Assembly: GCF_001704415.2 (NCBI RefSeq)
Contig: NC_030827.1
Coordinates: 42,040,271-42,104,270, forward strand
Reading direction: 5' to 3'
Source of the DNA: Capra hircus
Lineage: Eukaryota > Chordata > Mammalia > Artiodactyla > Bovidae
DNA length: 64,000 nucleotides
The notes under the pieces are model-generated. The model saw only the letters and a list, made by a program, of their open reading frames with translations, had not been told where the DNA came from and did no database searches. The position numbers and the translations under genes are program-made. Shown in pieces: positions 10,431 to 21,125 of this stretch (positions are counted from its first letter, which is position 1; every line of letters starts with the position of its first letter).

Positions 10431-11226
10431 AGAGTCTTCTGTAAATTGAAGGCTTAAGCGCAAGAAAGTTGTCTTCTAAGGTATATCGTGCCGCCCAGCA
10501 AAACCTGTGGGCAGAACCTGACAGTGCAGTTCCATCAGGCTTCAGCTGCCAGCTCAGCGTGGGCGAGAGCAAAGTGTGGGAAGCTGGAAAGGAGCAGGCT
10601 CTGGATGCTCAGCCTGGGAGAAATTCCAAGAAAGGCAGGAGGGCCAAGTAGCCATGCGGAAATCTGCAGATGAGAGCTTGGGGGCCAAGGGGAGGGGAGT
10701 CCTGGGGATAGAAGCTGGTGTTTCAGGCTCCCAAGTCCATGGAATCTTCACTAAGAGTTTTGTTGACCCTGTTGAGGAGCTTTTAAAATCCATTATATAT
10801 ATATGGATTTTATTATTTATTTTATTACAGTCACATATTATAATAAAAATGAGACTCTATTTTTCCACCTATAAGATTGTTAAAGGTAATCTTTGGAGTT
10901 TTCATTTGTTTGCTTTCAGCCATAAAACAGTACTTGGAGAGATGGCTGATTCTAAGACTGGCCTATATGTCTGAACTGGTAGGAGGTAAAAGTTTAAAGT
11001 GCAGGAAAGCAGTTTGATGGTATGCGTCAGGTCCTGAATGACGTCTGTACCCTTTGACCTAGAGATTTCCTTTCTAGAAGTCAAACCTAAGAAAACAATT
11101 GGCATTATGAGTGAAAGTTTCCATAACCATGATGATTGTGACAAGTTGATTTATAATAGTGAAAAAAATCAATCAGTCCTTCAAACTGTGTGTTTGAACA
11201 TAGAGAAATGTTTAGATAAATTATCC

Positions 11227-11417
11227 CAGAGGTTGACGAACATTTTCTGTAAAGGACCAGATAGTAAATACTCTTATCACAATTACACAGCTCTGATGTT
11301 GTGGCCCATAAACTCAGGTAGAATACAGATGGCTAGTGTCTGTGTTCTAGTAAAACTGTATTTACCAAAACAGTAGAGGATTAGATTTGTCCTATAGACA
11401 GGAGTCTGCCAACCTTA
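11227..11417. mobile_element. hAT-Charlie type non-autonomous DNA transposon
   Basis: It begins cagaggttgacgaacatttt, followed by 'ctgtaaaggaccagatag', and ends near gtctgccaacctt; the two ends are inverted relative to each other. The middle has 'gttctagtaaaactgtattt'. A second copy of the same family is at about 27885-28210. I do not commit to a MER number. Confidence 0.7.
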
Positions 11418-12054
11418 GCTTTGTCCAAATGTAATATCAAAATATTTTTGAAGAGTCATAATACGGGAAAATGCTTATACTACTAGAATAAGTGAAAAAA
11501 GTGTATCCATCAAAGTGTGCTTATAGCTATACTCTGCCAGTGTAAGTTGGGCTCAGGGAATGATTTTAAGTGGTTGTGTGTCTAATTCATATATGTGCAC
11601 ATTTACATTGTGTATATGTGTGTCAGGTATAAATTTACTTCATAGGAAAGGGCTTATTATAAGGATATATTCTAAAAGCTTATCTGTGGCTATATCTGAG
11701 TGGTGGGATTATGCTCTTAATATTTGAAACCCATGTTTCATACAGTACATAAGGAATCAATTTAATACACTTAGAGAATAGGATCTTACTGCTATTTTAT
11801 TTCTAAAATTCAGATGCCCTTATGTTTCTCTTTTGCTTAAAATCAATCACTGACTCTTAGACCCTTACTCGCCTTTCATATTCTTTTCCCACCACCCTGT
11901 CGCTCCCTGTCTTCCACCCATCGGGAGCAAAGATGAAACACAGTGTTAAAAGGAAGGAGGGTTTGGGAATATACTGTATATGTTTATTATGCTTCATCCG
12001 TAACAAAATCAAGCACTCTCTCAAATATGCCATGCTCTCTGATTCTCTTTTACT

Positions 12055-12158
12055 TTTTAAAAATTTACTTTTCTTAAAAATTTATCTGATTTTAATTGGA
12101 GGACAATTGCTTTACAACATTGTGTTGGTTTCTGCCATACTCAATGTGAATCAGCCAT
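12055..12158 (-). repeat. L1 3' region, left part (split by SINE)
   Basis: The text ttttaattggaggacaattg, then 'ctttacaacattgtgttggt' and 'ctgccatactcaatgtgaat', is the reverse strand of the common bovine L1 3' region. It continues on the other side of the SINE at 12380 with 'aatacatatgtcccctcctt'. Confidence 0.65.
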
Positions 12159-12171
12159 AGGAATATATATG

Positions 12172-12379
12172 GAAGTGAAATCGCTCAGTCGTGTCTGACT
12201 CTCTGCAACCCCGTGGACTGTAGCTCACCAGGCTCCTCAGTCCATGGGATTCTCCAGGCAAGAGTACTGGAGTGAGTTGCCATTTCCTTCTCCAGGAGAT
12301 CTTCCCGACCCAGGAACCGAACTCTGGTCTCCTGCGTTGCAGGCAGACGCTTTAACCTCTGAGCCACCAGAGAAGCCCC
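12172..12379 (-). repeat. Bov-tA SINE with 13-bp TSD
   Basis: The right end, gagccaccagagaagcccc, is the complement of the tRNA-derived start. The left end, gtgaaatcgctcagtcgtgt, is the BovA 3' part. The target duplication is aggaatatatatg at 12159-12171 and aggaatacatatg at 12380-12392, with one mismatch. It inserted into an L1 fragment. It is the only Bov-type SINE in the DROSHA introns within this window. Confidence 0.9.
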
Positions 12380-13309
12380 AGGAATACATATGTCCCCTCC
12401 TTATTTTTAAATATGAAGTAGTCCCTCTTGTGTTTAACAGACCTGCACCCAGTTCCCAGACAGCTCGTGTCACTCTCATTTGTTCACGCATCCCTTTGTG
12501 GTGTGTGCTGTTGAAGTGTGTGTCGAATAAGTGTATAAGATGACTCTTTCGTGTTCCATATTTGGTTTCTTACTCCATTGCTACGCTCATTACATATCAC
12601 AAATAACAACTGAATTGTAAAATTTTTACATCTTAATCAAGATTTCCACCCTGTCAACACCCTTGAACAGGGTCAAATATCAAACTAAATATAGCTTCAA
12701 CTGTGCTACTGAGTGACATGTCCTTTCACCAAATGAAAGCGCAGTACTTGGGTTGCTATTGCTCGTAAGCTTTGGGTCTCTTGAGTAAACTTCATAGGTT
12801 GAATTATAAGAAACGGCGACTTAAGTTGTGGCCTTGTCCTTTTGTCCACCTGATCTTTTTCCTCTGTTCAGAAAGAGGAAAATTGTTGGTAAATAATGAT
12901 GTGATAATATTGTTATTTGTTTGAAGCTTTGTAAAAATATACAACTCATTTTTGCTATAGCCTTTAATCTCTCCCTAAAAATCACTTGTTGCTGGGAGAA
13001 CTGTGTTAAAATGCCTAGCTGGAAACATGCTGGAGTCACACGCTATGTTTTAACAACTGTGTATTCTGGTGCCTTTTATGGTTGAGTTCACATCAGACAT
13101 TGAAATCCAGAACCAGGTGCCCATTTAGACTTCCATTGTGTTCCTGAATGATAAAAGAAAAAGAGAAGAAAATGAGCAATTTTTTTTTCTCTTGCCTTAC
13201 AAAGTGCAGCTCTATATTTTTGTTTGTGTGTGTGTTGCGTTTAGTTTGCATCATCCTGTGCACTGGTAGCTCTCCTTTATTAAGTGTAAAATATATCTCC
13301 TTGTGTCAG

Positions 13310-13440
13310 ATAACTTTCCCCAGATGGCCCATCAGAAGCGGTTCATTGAACGGAAATACAGACAAGAGTTAAAAGAAATGAGGTGGGAAAGAGAGCATCA
13401 AGAGAAAGAGCCAGATGAGACCGAAGACATAAAGAAATAA
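13310..13440 (+). CDS. DROSHA: DROSHA terminal exon (coding part)
   Basis: The exon completes a tyrosine codon (TAT) and encodes NFPQMAHQKRFIERKYRQEL, then KEMRWEREHQEKEPDETEDI and KK, followed by TAA at 13438-13440. This is the conserved C-terminus of DROSHA: the end of the RNA-binding domain, then a charged helix rich in R, K and E. From memory, the human tail has R where this copy has the K of HQEKEPD; the rest looks the same. It matches human residues 1332-1374. With the five exons upstream it gives 199 residues without a stop. The acceptor is ccttgtgtcag. The ORF that opens earlier at 13148 is intronic until this point. Confidence 0.98.
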
Positions 13441-13581
13441 AGGAAGGCACGGACGGAAGTGGTGGTGTATTTACTTGCCTAATAACTGTGACTGCTGCCC
13501 ATTGAGACCTAGCCTAGTTTTTGTGGAGACGCTGAATGAAGGCTGCCCATTGAAATAAAACACAAAGTCACATCATTCTCG
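13441..13581 (+). other. DROSHA: DROSHA 3' UTR (short form)
   Basis: About 140 bp follow the stop codon before the expected cleavage point 15-25 bp after AATAAA. A second AATAAA lies near 13704-13709 and could serve a longer form. The exact cleavage site is inferred, not seen. Confidence 0.75.
13554..13559 (+). promoter_or_regulatory. DROSHA: DROSHA poly(A) signal AATAAA
   Basis: A canonical AATAAA sits 114 bp after the stop, followed by T/G-rich sequence at about 13578-13610 that fits a downstream element. Confidence 0.85.
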
Positions 13582-14653
13582 TTTTACTGATCTCATATTT
13601 GGTTTTTAGCTGGATGGCCTTTATTACAAAGTGTTTGATTTCTATTTAATGTAAAACTTCACTTGGGTAAATGTGTGTATTCCCAGTTATTTTGCTTTTT
13701 AAACAATAAAATTAAAAATGTATATTCTGTGTGGAATAGATCCTATTCTTTCTATCTTTCTGAGACTGTGACTCCAGACTTTCAGTGGATCAGCAAAAAA
13801 ATCACTTTACCAGATATTTGGGTTATGCTCTATAAACACCTGGACTGTTTGAAATCTCTGGATTAATCTCCATTTTCAGCTTTCATCTTGGTGTTTCTCA
13901 GGTCCTCAGCTGCAAACATGATGCTTACTAACCAGTGAGTCCTTTGTAGAAGGAATCCCTTTAACATTTAACTGGCTAATGGAAGGGGGAAAGACTGATA
14001 TTTGAGTCACATATGTTTCTTGAATCACTAGAATCAGGAGAAATCATGATTCCAAGCCAGATGACACTTTAAAGCAGGTGCTCTTACCCTGGGGTCAGTG
14101 GACCCTTTTAGAAATTTATAGACAGACTTCAGGAATGTCTCAGAATATCTTGAAATTATGTTGGATTTGGGGAGGGAGTGGGCAGAAAGGAGAGGAGGGT
14201 TCATAGCTTTTCACAGCTCCAAGCAGCTCCTTTATTAGGTCCCTGTAATAAAGGGCTAACATTGCATTAAAAGATGTAACATCTTTTTAATGTTAATTTT
14301 AAACTGAACTTCACTGGCTTCTTATTAATAAAGACAAAACTTTTTAAAAACAAATATGTTTTTATTCATTACTCTAGCGGATATCTAATGAGTGTCTGCT
14401 TTGTGTCTGGCATAGTTATAGGCCCTGGGGCTATAGCAGTGGAAAAATAAAATTCCCTGCCCTTGGGGGAGCATGCTAATGAAGGAAGACACACAATGAC
14501 AGGAAATAAAATGGGTTACGTCAGGTGACATAGATGATGGCCAGAATAAAGTAGGGAGTAACATGGTGCCGTTTTCAATGAGGTGGTTGGGGAGGCTCCC
14601 CAAAAGGGCATCATATGAATTAAGATGGGAAGGAGAGTGACCCATTAGCTATC
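13582..14653. other. Intergenic, start of the DROSHA 3' flank
   Basis: No gene is seen. A probable hAT fragment lies at 14075-14225. A hairpin with 12-bp arms and one bulge (cattaaaagatg / catctttttaatg) lies at 14265-14293. The part at about 14385-14560 (tataggccctggggctatag) resembles a common old mammalian repeat that I cannot name safely. Confidence 0.6.
14075..14225. mobile_element. Probable hAT-type DNA transposon fragment
   Basis: The 'gctcttaccctggggtcagt' opening and 'gacttcaggaatgtctcaga' interior, then 'ggttcatagcttttcacag', resemble a common mammalian hAT element described by 'ttaacctggggtccatgga'. It is diverged. Confidence 0.45.
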
Positions 14654-14670
14654 TGGAGGGTTTCTTTTTA

Positions 14671-14702
14671 CTCTGGATCTTAGCCAAAAGGCTGAGAAGG
14701 GA
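14671..14702 (-). pseudogene. U2 snRNA 5'-end fragment with 17-bp TSD
   Basis: On the minus strand the 32-nt insert reads tcccttctcagccttttggc then taagatc, matching the start of U2 snRNA with two mismatches over about 28 nt. It is flanked by tggagggtttcttttta (14654-14670) and the same with one extra T (14703-14720). This fits a 3'-truncated retrotransposed U2 fragment. It cannot be a working U2 gene, as the Sm site and all later stems are missing. Confidence 0.7.
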
Positions 14703-14730
14703 TGGAGGGTTTCTTTTTTATGTAACTATT

Positions 14731-17287
14731 CAGTTCAGTTCAGTTCAGTCGCTTAGTCGTGTCTGACTCTTTGTGACCCCATAAATTGCACCATGCCAGA
14801 CCTCCCTGTCCATCACCAACTCCCGGAGTTTACTCAAACTCATGTCATCGAGTCGGTGATGACATCTAGCCATCTCATCCTCTGTCGTCCCCTTCTCCTC
14901 CTGCCCCCAATCCCTCCCAGCATCAGAGTCTTTTCCAATGAGTCAACTCTTTGCATGAGGTAGCCAAAGTACTGGAGTTTCAGTTTTAGCAACAGTCCTT
15001 CCAATGAACATCCAGGACTGATCTCCTTTAGAATAGACTAGTTGGATCTCCTTGCAGTCCAAGGGACTCTCAGGAGTCTTCTCCAACACCACAGTTCAAA
15101 AGCATTAATTCTTTGGCGCTCAGCTTTCTTCCCAGTCCAACACTCACATCCATACATGACTACTGGAAAAACCATAGCCTTGACTAGACGGACCTTTGTT
15201 GGCAAAGTAATGTCTCTGCTTTTTAATATGTTATCTAGGTTGGTCGTAACTTTCCTTCCAAGGAGTAAGCGTCTTTTAATTTCATGGCTGCAGTCACCAT
15301 CTGCAGTGATTTTGGAGCCCAAAAGCAGTCTGACACTGTTTCTACTGTTTCCCCATCTATTTCCCATGAAGTGCTGGACCAGATGTCATGATCTTCGTTT
15401 TCTGAATGTTGAGCATTAAGCCAACTTTTTCACTCTCCTTTTTTACTTTCATCAAGAGGCTTTTGAGTTCCTCTTCACTTTCTGCCATAAGGGTGGTATC
15501 ATCTGCATATCTGAAGTTATTGATATTTCTCCCAGCAGTCTTGATTCCATCTTGTGCTTCTTCCAGCCCAGCGTTTCTCATGATGTACTCTGCTGCTGCT
15601 GCTGCTGCTAAGTTGCTTCAATCATGTCCAATTCTGTGTGACCCCATAGATGGCAGCCCACCAGGCTCCACCGTCCCTGGGATTCTCCAGGCAAGAATAC
15701 TGGAGTGGGTTGCCATTTCCTTCTCTAATGCATGAAAGTGAAAAGTGAAAGTGAACTTGCTCAGTCGTGTCTGACTCTTAGCGACCCCATGGACTGCAGT
15801 CTACCAGGCTCCTCCGGCCATGGGATTCTCCAGGCAAGAGTACTGGAGTGGGTTTCCAGTGCCTTCTCCGATGTACTCTGCATATAAATTAAATAAACAG
15901 GGTGACAATATACAGCCTTGACGTACTCCTTTTCCTATTTGGAACCAGTCTGCTGTTCCATGTCCAGTTCTAACTGTTGCTTCCTGACCTGCATATAGGT
16001 TTCTCAAGAGGCAGGTCAGGTAGTCTGGTAGTCCCATCTCTTTCAGAATTTTCCACAGTTTATTGTGATCCATGCAGTCAAAGGCTTTGGCATAGTCAAT
16101 AAAGCAGAAATAGATGTTTTCCTGGAACTCTCTTGCTTTTTCCATGATCCAGCTGATGTTGGCAGTTTGATCTCTGGTTCCTCTGCCTTTTCTAAAACCA
16201 GCTTGAACATCTGGAAGTTCACGGTTCACATATTGTTGAAGCCTGGCTTGGAGAATTTTAAGCATTACTTTACTAGCATGTGAGATGAGTGCAATTGTGC
16301 GGTAGTTTGAGCATTCTTTGGCATTGCCTTTCTTTGGGACTGGAATGAAAAGTGACCTTTTCCAGTCCTGTGGCCACTGCTGAGTTTTCCAAATTTGCTG
16401 GCATATTGAGTGCAGCACTTTGACAGCATCATCTTTCAGGATTTGAAACAGCTCAACTGGAATTCCATCACCTCCACTAGCTTTGTTTATAGTGATGCTT
16501 TCTAAGGCCCACTTGACTTCACATTCCAGGATGTCTGGCTCTAGATGAGTGATCATACCATCATGATTATCTTGGTCGTGAAGATCTTTTTTGTACAGTT
16601 CTGTGTATTCTTGCCACTTCTTAATATCTTCTGCTTCTGTTAGGTCTGTACCATTTCTGTCCTTTATCAAGCCCATCTTTGCATGAATTTTTCCATTGAT
16701 ATCTCTAATTTTCTTGAAGAGATCTCTAGTCTTTCCCATTCTGTTGTTTTCCTCTATTTCTTTGCACTGATCACTGAGGAAGGCTTTCTGATCTCTTCTT
16801 GCTATTCTTTGGAACTCTGCATTCAGATGCTTATCTTTCCTTTTCTCCTTTGCTTTTCACTTCTCTTCTTTTCACAGCTATTTGTAAGGCCTCCCCAGAC
16901 AGCCATATTGCTTTGATGCATTTCTTTTCCATGGGGATGATCTTGATCCCTGTCTCCTGTACAAAGTCACGAACCTCAGTCCATAGTTCATCAGGCACTC
17001 TATCTATCAGATCCATTCCCTTAAATCTATTTCTCACTCCCACTGTATAATTTTAAGCGATTTGATTTAGGTCATACCTGAATGGTCTAGTGGTTTTCCC
17101 TACTTTCTTCAATTTAAGTCTGACTTTGGCAATAAGGTGTTCATGATCTGAGCCACAGTCAGCTCCCGGTCTTGTTTCTGCTGACTGTATAGAGCTTTTC
17201 CATCTTTGGCTGCAAAGAATATAATCAATCTGATTTTTGTGTTGACCATCTGGTGATGTCCATGTGTAGAGTCTTCTCTTGTGTTAA
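14731..17287 (-). mobile_element. BovB LINE, 5'-truncated, split by a BOV-A2 SINE
   Basis: The 3' end (cagttcagttcagtcgc, reverse strand) is at 14731 and the truncated 5' end is at 17287. A 12-bp target duplication, tatgtaactatt, lies at 14719-14730 and 17288-17299. On the minus strand the piece carries the end of the endonuclease region (about 17050-17280), then the reverse transcriptase. An uninterrupted 312-codon frame at 15801-16739 includes the motifs FIDYAKAFDCMDHNK and GKGVRQGCILSPCLF. The YADD catalytic box (RYADDTTLMAES) lies beyond the SINE at about 15490-15510. Frameshifts, the SINE and the missing 5' part make it inactive. BovB is known to have entered ruminants by horizontal transfer from squamates; this copy gives no further evidence on that. 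Confidence 0.95.
15594..15869 (-). repeat. BOV-A2 SINE inside BovB, 12-bp TSD
   Basis: It has a (TGC)n tail at the left and two BovA monomers, each with a 'gggattctccaggcaaga' core. The target duplication gatgtactctgc is exact at 15582-15593 and 15870-15881. It cuts the reverse transcriptase frame of the BovB just before the YADD box. Confidence 0.95.
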
Positions 17288-17299
17288 TATGTAACTATT

Positions 17300-18765
17300 A
17301 AATGTTACACATTCATTGAAAATTTGGAGAATATGTTACGTGTTTCTTTTACTAGCAGGAGAAAGAAAGGTTACTTTGGAAATATTGCGGAGAAAGTAGA
17401 AATCATAAGCTGAAAACATGAGTCATGTATGCATCTGTCACCCAGAGATTTTGATATTGTCAGATCTTCTGTGTATACACACATGTATGCACATGTGCTC
17501 ACGGGCACCTTCACAGTAGAATACCCTGTATGTGATTTCCATATCCTTCCTTTTTTATTAACTGATGAATCATCTCAGTGTTGAATCCACATGTGTATTC
17601 ATGGCTGTGTATTGATGTGGACATTGTGTGCCAGGTTATACATTTATTGGCTAATCTATTGAAAAAATGTGTAGGTCGTGGGTAATTTGTTGCTATCAAA
17701 CTACTTTCACATACATACATAAACACACCCACACATGTGTGCATACACACATGAGAGAGAGGAGGGAGAGAGAAGACCTCTCTAGAATTTGTTAACTTGT
17801 TAATCGCAAAAATGTAAGATGGTGCCTGTAAGAAAAGGTTGTCCCAGGGCTCCTCTCTGCTAGAGGATGACTAGGAGGGAAAGAATGCTGAATTCATCAG
17901 TAGCCTTGAAAATGTTAGAGCAAAAAAGCAAGGGAAAATATTTGAACTTTTTTAAACAAGCACTTTGACTAGTCTTGCTTGGGCATCAAAGTAATGCCCA
18001 AGCCAGCGTGCTGCTCAGGACTTTCCATTGTACCTGCACTTTTCCTCTCTGTAGTTTTCTGACCTCTTTCAGGTTTTCTCTCCATATTGATGGCTCTTGA
18101 AGCCTGAAGAAGTGAAGTCCATAACGCAGTAGAAAACCTCTTGCGGTCGAATACATCAAAGACGCATCCGGGCAGGTTAGCTTTGGTGGCTCTCCTGAGC
18201 AGTAATGAGGCCGGTGGCCAAACTCTCAGTAGCCACACAGACCAACTCAGCAGGCCAGTGTGACCACAGGTTCCATGTTGTCTTTGATCTAAGCCAGTCC
18301 AGTCTCCTCACCTTCCAGTTGTGATCATGAGAAGCACCAGCAAGAATGCATATCATGCATTAATTCAACTGTGCTGTTATTATTTATGGAGGCTGATTAT
18401 TAAACTCCTTCTCTAAGTTGTTTAGGTTCTAGTCAGACAACGATGGTGTGATGGTGCAGCTGCCTACAGAGGGCCTCTTAGACTGGAGGAGAAGGGGGAG
18501 AATAGGCCAGACAAGGAAGGCATCTCAGAGGAGTTAATACTTGAGGAGTTAACTGAACCATGAAGGTGAGGGGGAGTTTGTGAGAAACAAGGACATTTCC
18601 TTCCAAGGAAGCAGCAGGACTGGGTGAGAAGAAAGTGCGTTTGGATCTTGTATTCCACAAGAGGTGTGCTGAAGGCCTGCACTGAGGCACTGAATGGAGC
18701 TGCTGGGATAGAACTGACTTGAAAGATACGTGGGAGCTAGGACCTACAGGCCATGGAGTAGGGCA
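17300..18765. other. Intergenic, no gene
   Basis: A TG/CA-rich stretch lies at 17470-17760, including acacaccc and GAGA-type runs. The rest, including the G/A-rich part at 18440-18690, resembles worn old repeat sequence that I cannot name. Confidence 0.6.
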
Positions 18766-18964
18766 TGGCGTCTCAGCCTCAGCGCCAGAGACATTCTGGG
18801 CTAGAAGGGGACTGTCCTCTGCATTTTAGCATGTTTAACAACATCCCTAGCCTTTCCTCGTTAGATGTCAGTAGCATTTCTTGGCCCACTTCTGACATCC
18901 AAAAATGTCTGCAGGCATAACCAAGTGTCCCCTGGGGACAAAATCATCCCCAACTCAGAACCAG
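18766..18964 (-). mobile_element. MER20 (hAT-Charlie)
   Basis: The order 'tctcagcctcagcgcc', 'gcatgtttaacaacatccct', 'gatgtcagtagcatttc', 'ccaaaaatgtctgcagg' and 'ccctggggacaaaatcatcc' is the reverse strand of the MER20 consensus. It is nearly full length. Confidence 0.8.
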
Positions 18965-19174
18965 ATAGGAGAAATGAAGCAAAGAACACCAGGCTAGTTT
19001 TTGTACTGTTAATATCCAAACTAAAGCAGAATTGGGTCTTGAGTTGAGTTGGCTTTACTGAACTTTAGAGCCTGTGGGATGTCTCTGTGAAGCTGATGAA
19101 TAAACAGGTGCATACATGGTTTTATAGCCAAACACAGATAACTGAGCTCAAGATTAGAAATGGACTCACGAGTC

Positions 19175-19926
19175 TCTTTGGAAGAAAAGCTATGACAAAC
19201 CTAGACAGGAGCCTGGTAGGCTACAGTCCATGGGGTCGCGAAGAGTCGGACAGAACTGAGCGACTTCACTTTCACTTTTCACTTTCATGCATTGGAGAAG
19301 GAAATGGCAACCCACTCCAGTGTTCTTGCCTGGAGAATCCCAGGGACAGGGGAGCCTGGTGGGCTGCCGTCTATGGGGTCGCACAGAGTCGGACATGACT
19401 GACGCGACTTAGCAGCAGCAGCAGCAGCAGCAGCAGACAGCATATTAAAAAGCAGAGACATTACTTTGCCAACAAATGTCCATATAGTCAAAGCTATAGT
19501 TTTTCCAGTAATCATGTATGGATGTGAGAGCTGGACCATAAAGAAGGCTGAGTGCTTAAGAATTAATGCTTTTGAACTATAGTGTTGGAGAAGACTCTTG
19601 AGAGTCCCTTGGACTGCAAGGAGATCCAACCAGTCCATCCTAAAGGAAATCAGTCCTGAATATTCATTGGAAGGACTGATGCTGAAGCTGAATCTCCAAT
19701 ACTTTGGCCACCTGATGTGAAGAGGTGACTCATTGGAAAAGACCCTGATGCTGGGAAATATTGAAGGCAGGAGGAGGAGGGGACGGCAGAGAATGAGATG
19801 ATTGGATGTCCATTGACTCAATGGACATGAGTTTGAACAAGCTCTGGGAGTTGGTAATGGACAGGGAAGCTGGTGTGCTGCAGTCCATGGGATCACAGAC
19901 TCCAAAACGACTGAGCGACTGAACAC
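19175..19926 (+). mobile_element. BovB LINE 3' fragment, split by a BOV-A2
   Basis: It begins ttggaagaaaagctatgaca and ends in tgagcgactgaac at the 3' end. On the + strand it carries the C-terminal coding region with many stops. A BOV-A2 interrupts it at 19209-19434. Confidence 0.9.
19209..19434 (+). repeat. BOV-A2 SINE with (AGC)n tail
   Basis: The first monomer is 5'-truncated, starting gagcctggtaggctacagtc. The second is complete and ends in about 8 AGC units (19411-19434). A short duplication, agacag, flanks it (19203-19208 and 19435-19440). Confidence 0.9.
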
Positions 19927-20280
19927 CACCAGAAACCTCAGTGGTATTTGTACATTGATAAAGGACAAGCTTGATTTTCCCAGGATGGAGACAGGAAACC
20001 ATTCCAGGGATGTATTATAGCTTCAAAACTATAGGCTTCATACATGAGATGAATTTACGCCAGAGAGGAAACTTGGCTGCCATCTGAACTATTTCAGCTT
20101 TAGATGAGCTGTCTTAAACCAAATGACGATTTCAGAATTATTTCTGTCATCCTTGTTTGTGAAGTCTTTGTGAAATTTCCCTCTAATCAACTTGTACAAA
20201 GTAAAGAGGACTCTTTATGAATTACTTGTTCTGAACAGGGAGTAACAACACACTAAAGTCTTGCAGGTATGTTCTTCATA

Positions 20281-20498
20281 GCTGTGTTAGTCACTCAGTC
20301 ATGTCTGACTCTTTGCAGCCCCATAGACTGTAGCCCACCAGGCTTCTCTGTCCAAGGGATTCTCCAGGCAAGAATATTGGAGTGGGTTGCCACATCCTCC
20401 TCCAGGGGATCTTCCTGACCCAGGGATCAAACCTGCATCTTTTAAATCTCTTGAACTGGCAGGCGGATTCTTTACCACTAGCACCACCTGGGAATCCC
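20281..20498 (-). repeat. Bov-tA SINE
   Basis: The left end, tgtgttagtcactcagtcat, is the BovA 3' side. The right end, ccacctgggaatccc, is the complement of the tRNA-like start. The B-box complement region reads gggatcaaacctgc. I saw no clear target duplication. Confidence 0.9.
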
Positions 20499-20689
20499 AT
20501 TCATTCTAACTTCTGGTCCTCAAATCTTTCCTAGATCCTCATTTATTTTATAAAGGGTGAAATAAAGCATAATAAGGCATTATAATTTCTTTTGTATAAA
20601 TATCAGGACATTTAAGAGAACAACCTGTGGAAGAGACACTTAATTGGCCACGAAACATGTTTATTCTTGTAAAATTGTCAGGAAGAGCA

Positions 20690-21047
20690 TGCCCAACTGG
20701 GGACCACGTTCCACCTTTGTTGAAGTGAGGTCAAGTGACAGAGTCCCACTGGTTGAATGTGAAGAACTTCTGGACTGTGGCGCCAGAAATATGTTTGCCA
20801 TCTCTCCTTGCCCTTATGTTCGCTGGCTGGATGCTGACATCCAGGGAGGGTGACCTTGAAAAGCACCCTCAGTAAGAACATGAATGGCACCAGGGAACAG
20901 AGCCCCCACCTCACCCCCACCTCCCCTCCAAGGATAGGAGAATACTGCTTGGACTTCTCTACAGTGAGAAACAAACATCTATGTGTTAAACCACTATTTG
21001 GGTATTTATTTGTTATAGCCACTTGTGGTACCTTCACTAACACAAGA
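20690..21047 (+). mobile_element. Old LTR-like repeat (ERVL/MaLR type)
   Basis: The segments 'gatgctgacatccaggg' and 'ttggacttctctacagtgag', then 'aaccactatttgggtattta' and 'ttgttatagccacttgtggt', ending in ttcactaacaca, follow the pattern of mammalian MaLR-type LTR 3' halves. There is no internal sequence. The family is not certain. Confidence 0.5.
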
Positions 21048-21125
21048 GTGTCTGAGGCAGCCCACGGACAATTCTTAATATTTTCCAGCCCAACCAGATT
21101 TTTTAAAAAAGTTCACCCACCTGTT

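Larger units (their letters stand above)
9760..13309 (+). other. DROSHA: Last DROSHA intron, with repeats
   Basis: This is the largest complete intron in the window, about 3.55 kb. It holds a possible old L1 piece (about 10160-10430), a hAT element (11227-11417), and a ruminant L1 fragment split by a Bov-tA SINE (about 12055-12410). An AT-rich inverted repeat with 9-bp arms lies at 10785-10811. The remaining sequence shows nothing recognisable. It ends atctccttgtgtcag. Confidence 0.8.

Noticed and set aside
10785..10811. A 9-bp-arm inverted repeat around a TA run in the last intron.
   Set aside because: Short arms in AT-rich sequence occur often by chance; no target duplication or transposon ends.
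4831..13440. Possible identity as MRPL44, another mitochondrial RNase III-like protein with a dsRBD.
   Set aside because: The order LVNNRTQAKVAEELGMQEY, ADLLE/SFIAALYID, GPSHARTYTVAVYFKG and the KEPDETEDIKK tail fits DROSHA exactly, including phases and a 199-residue C-terminus. MRPL44 has a different tail.
14265..14293. A stem-loop with 12-bp arms downstream of DROSHA as a transcription terminator.
   Set aside because: Pol II genes do not end at such hairpins, and it lies 700 bp past the poly(A) signal. It is probably a chance AT-rich inverted repeat.
15801..16739. A 312-codon minus-strand open frame as a possible gene.
   Set aside because: It is the BovB reverse transcriptase, identified by its RT motifs and the surrounding BovB sequence with TSDs. 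It lacks the 5' part and is cut by a SINE.
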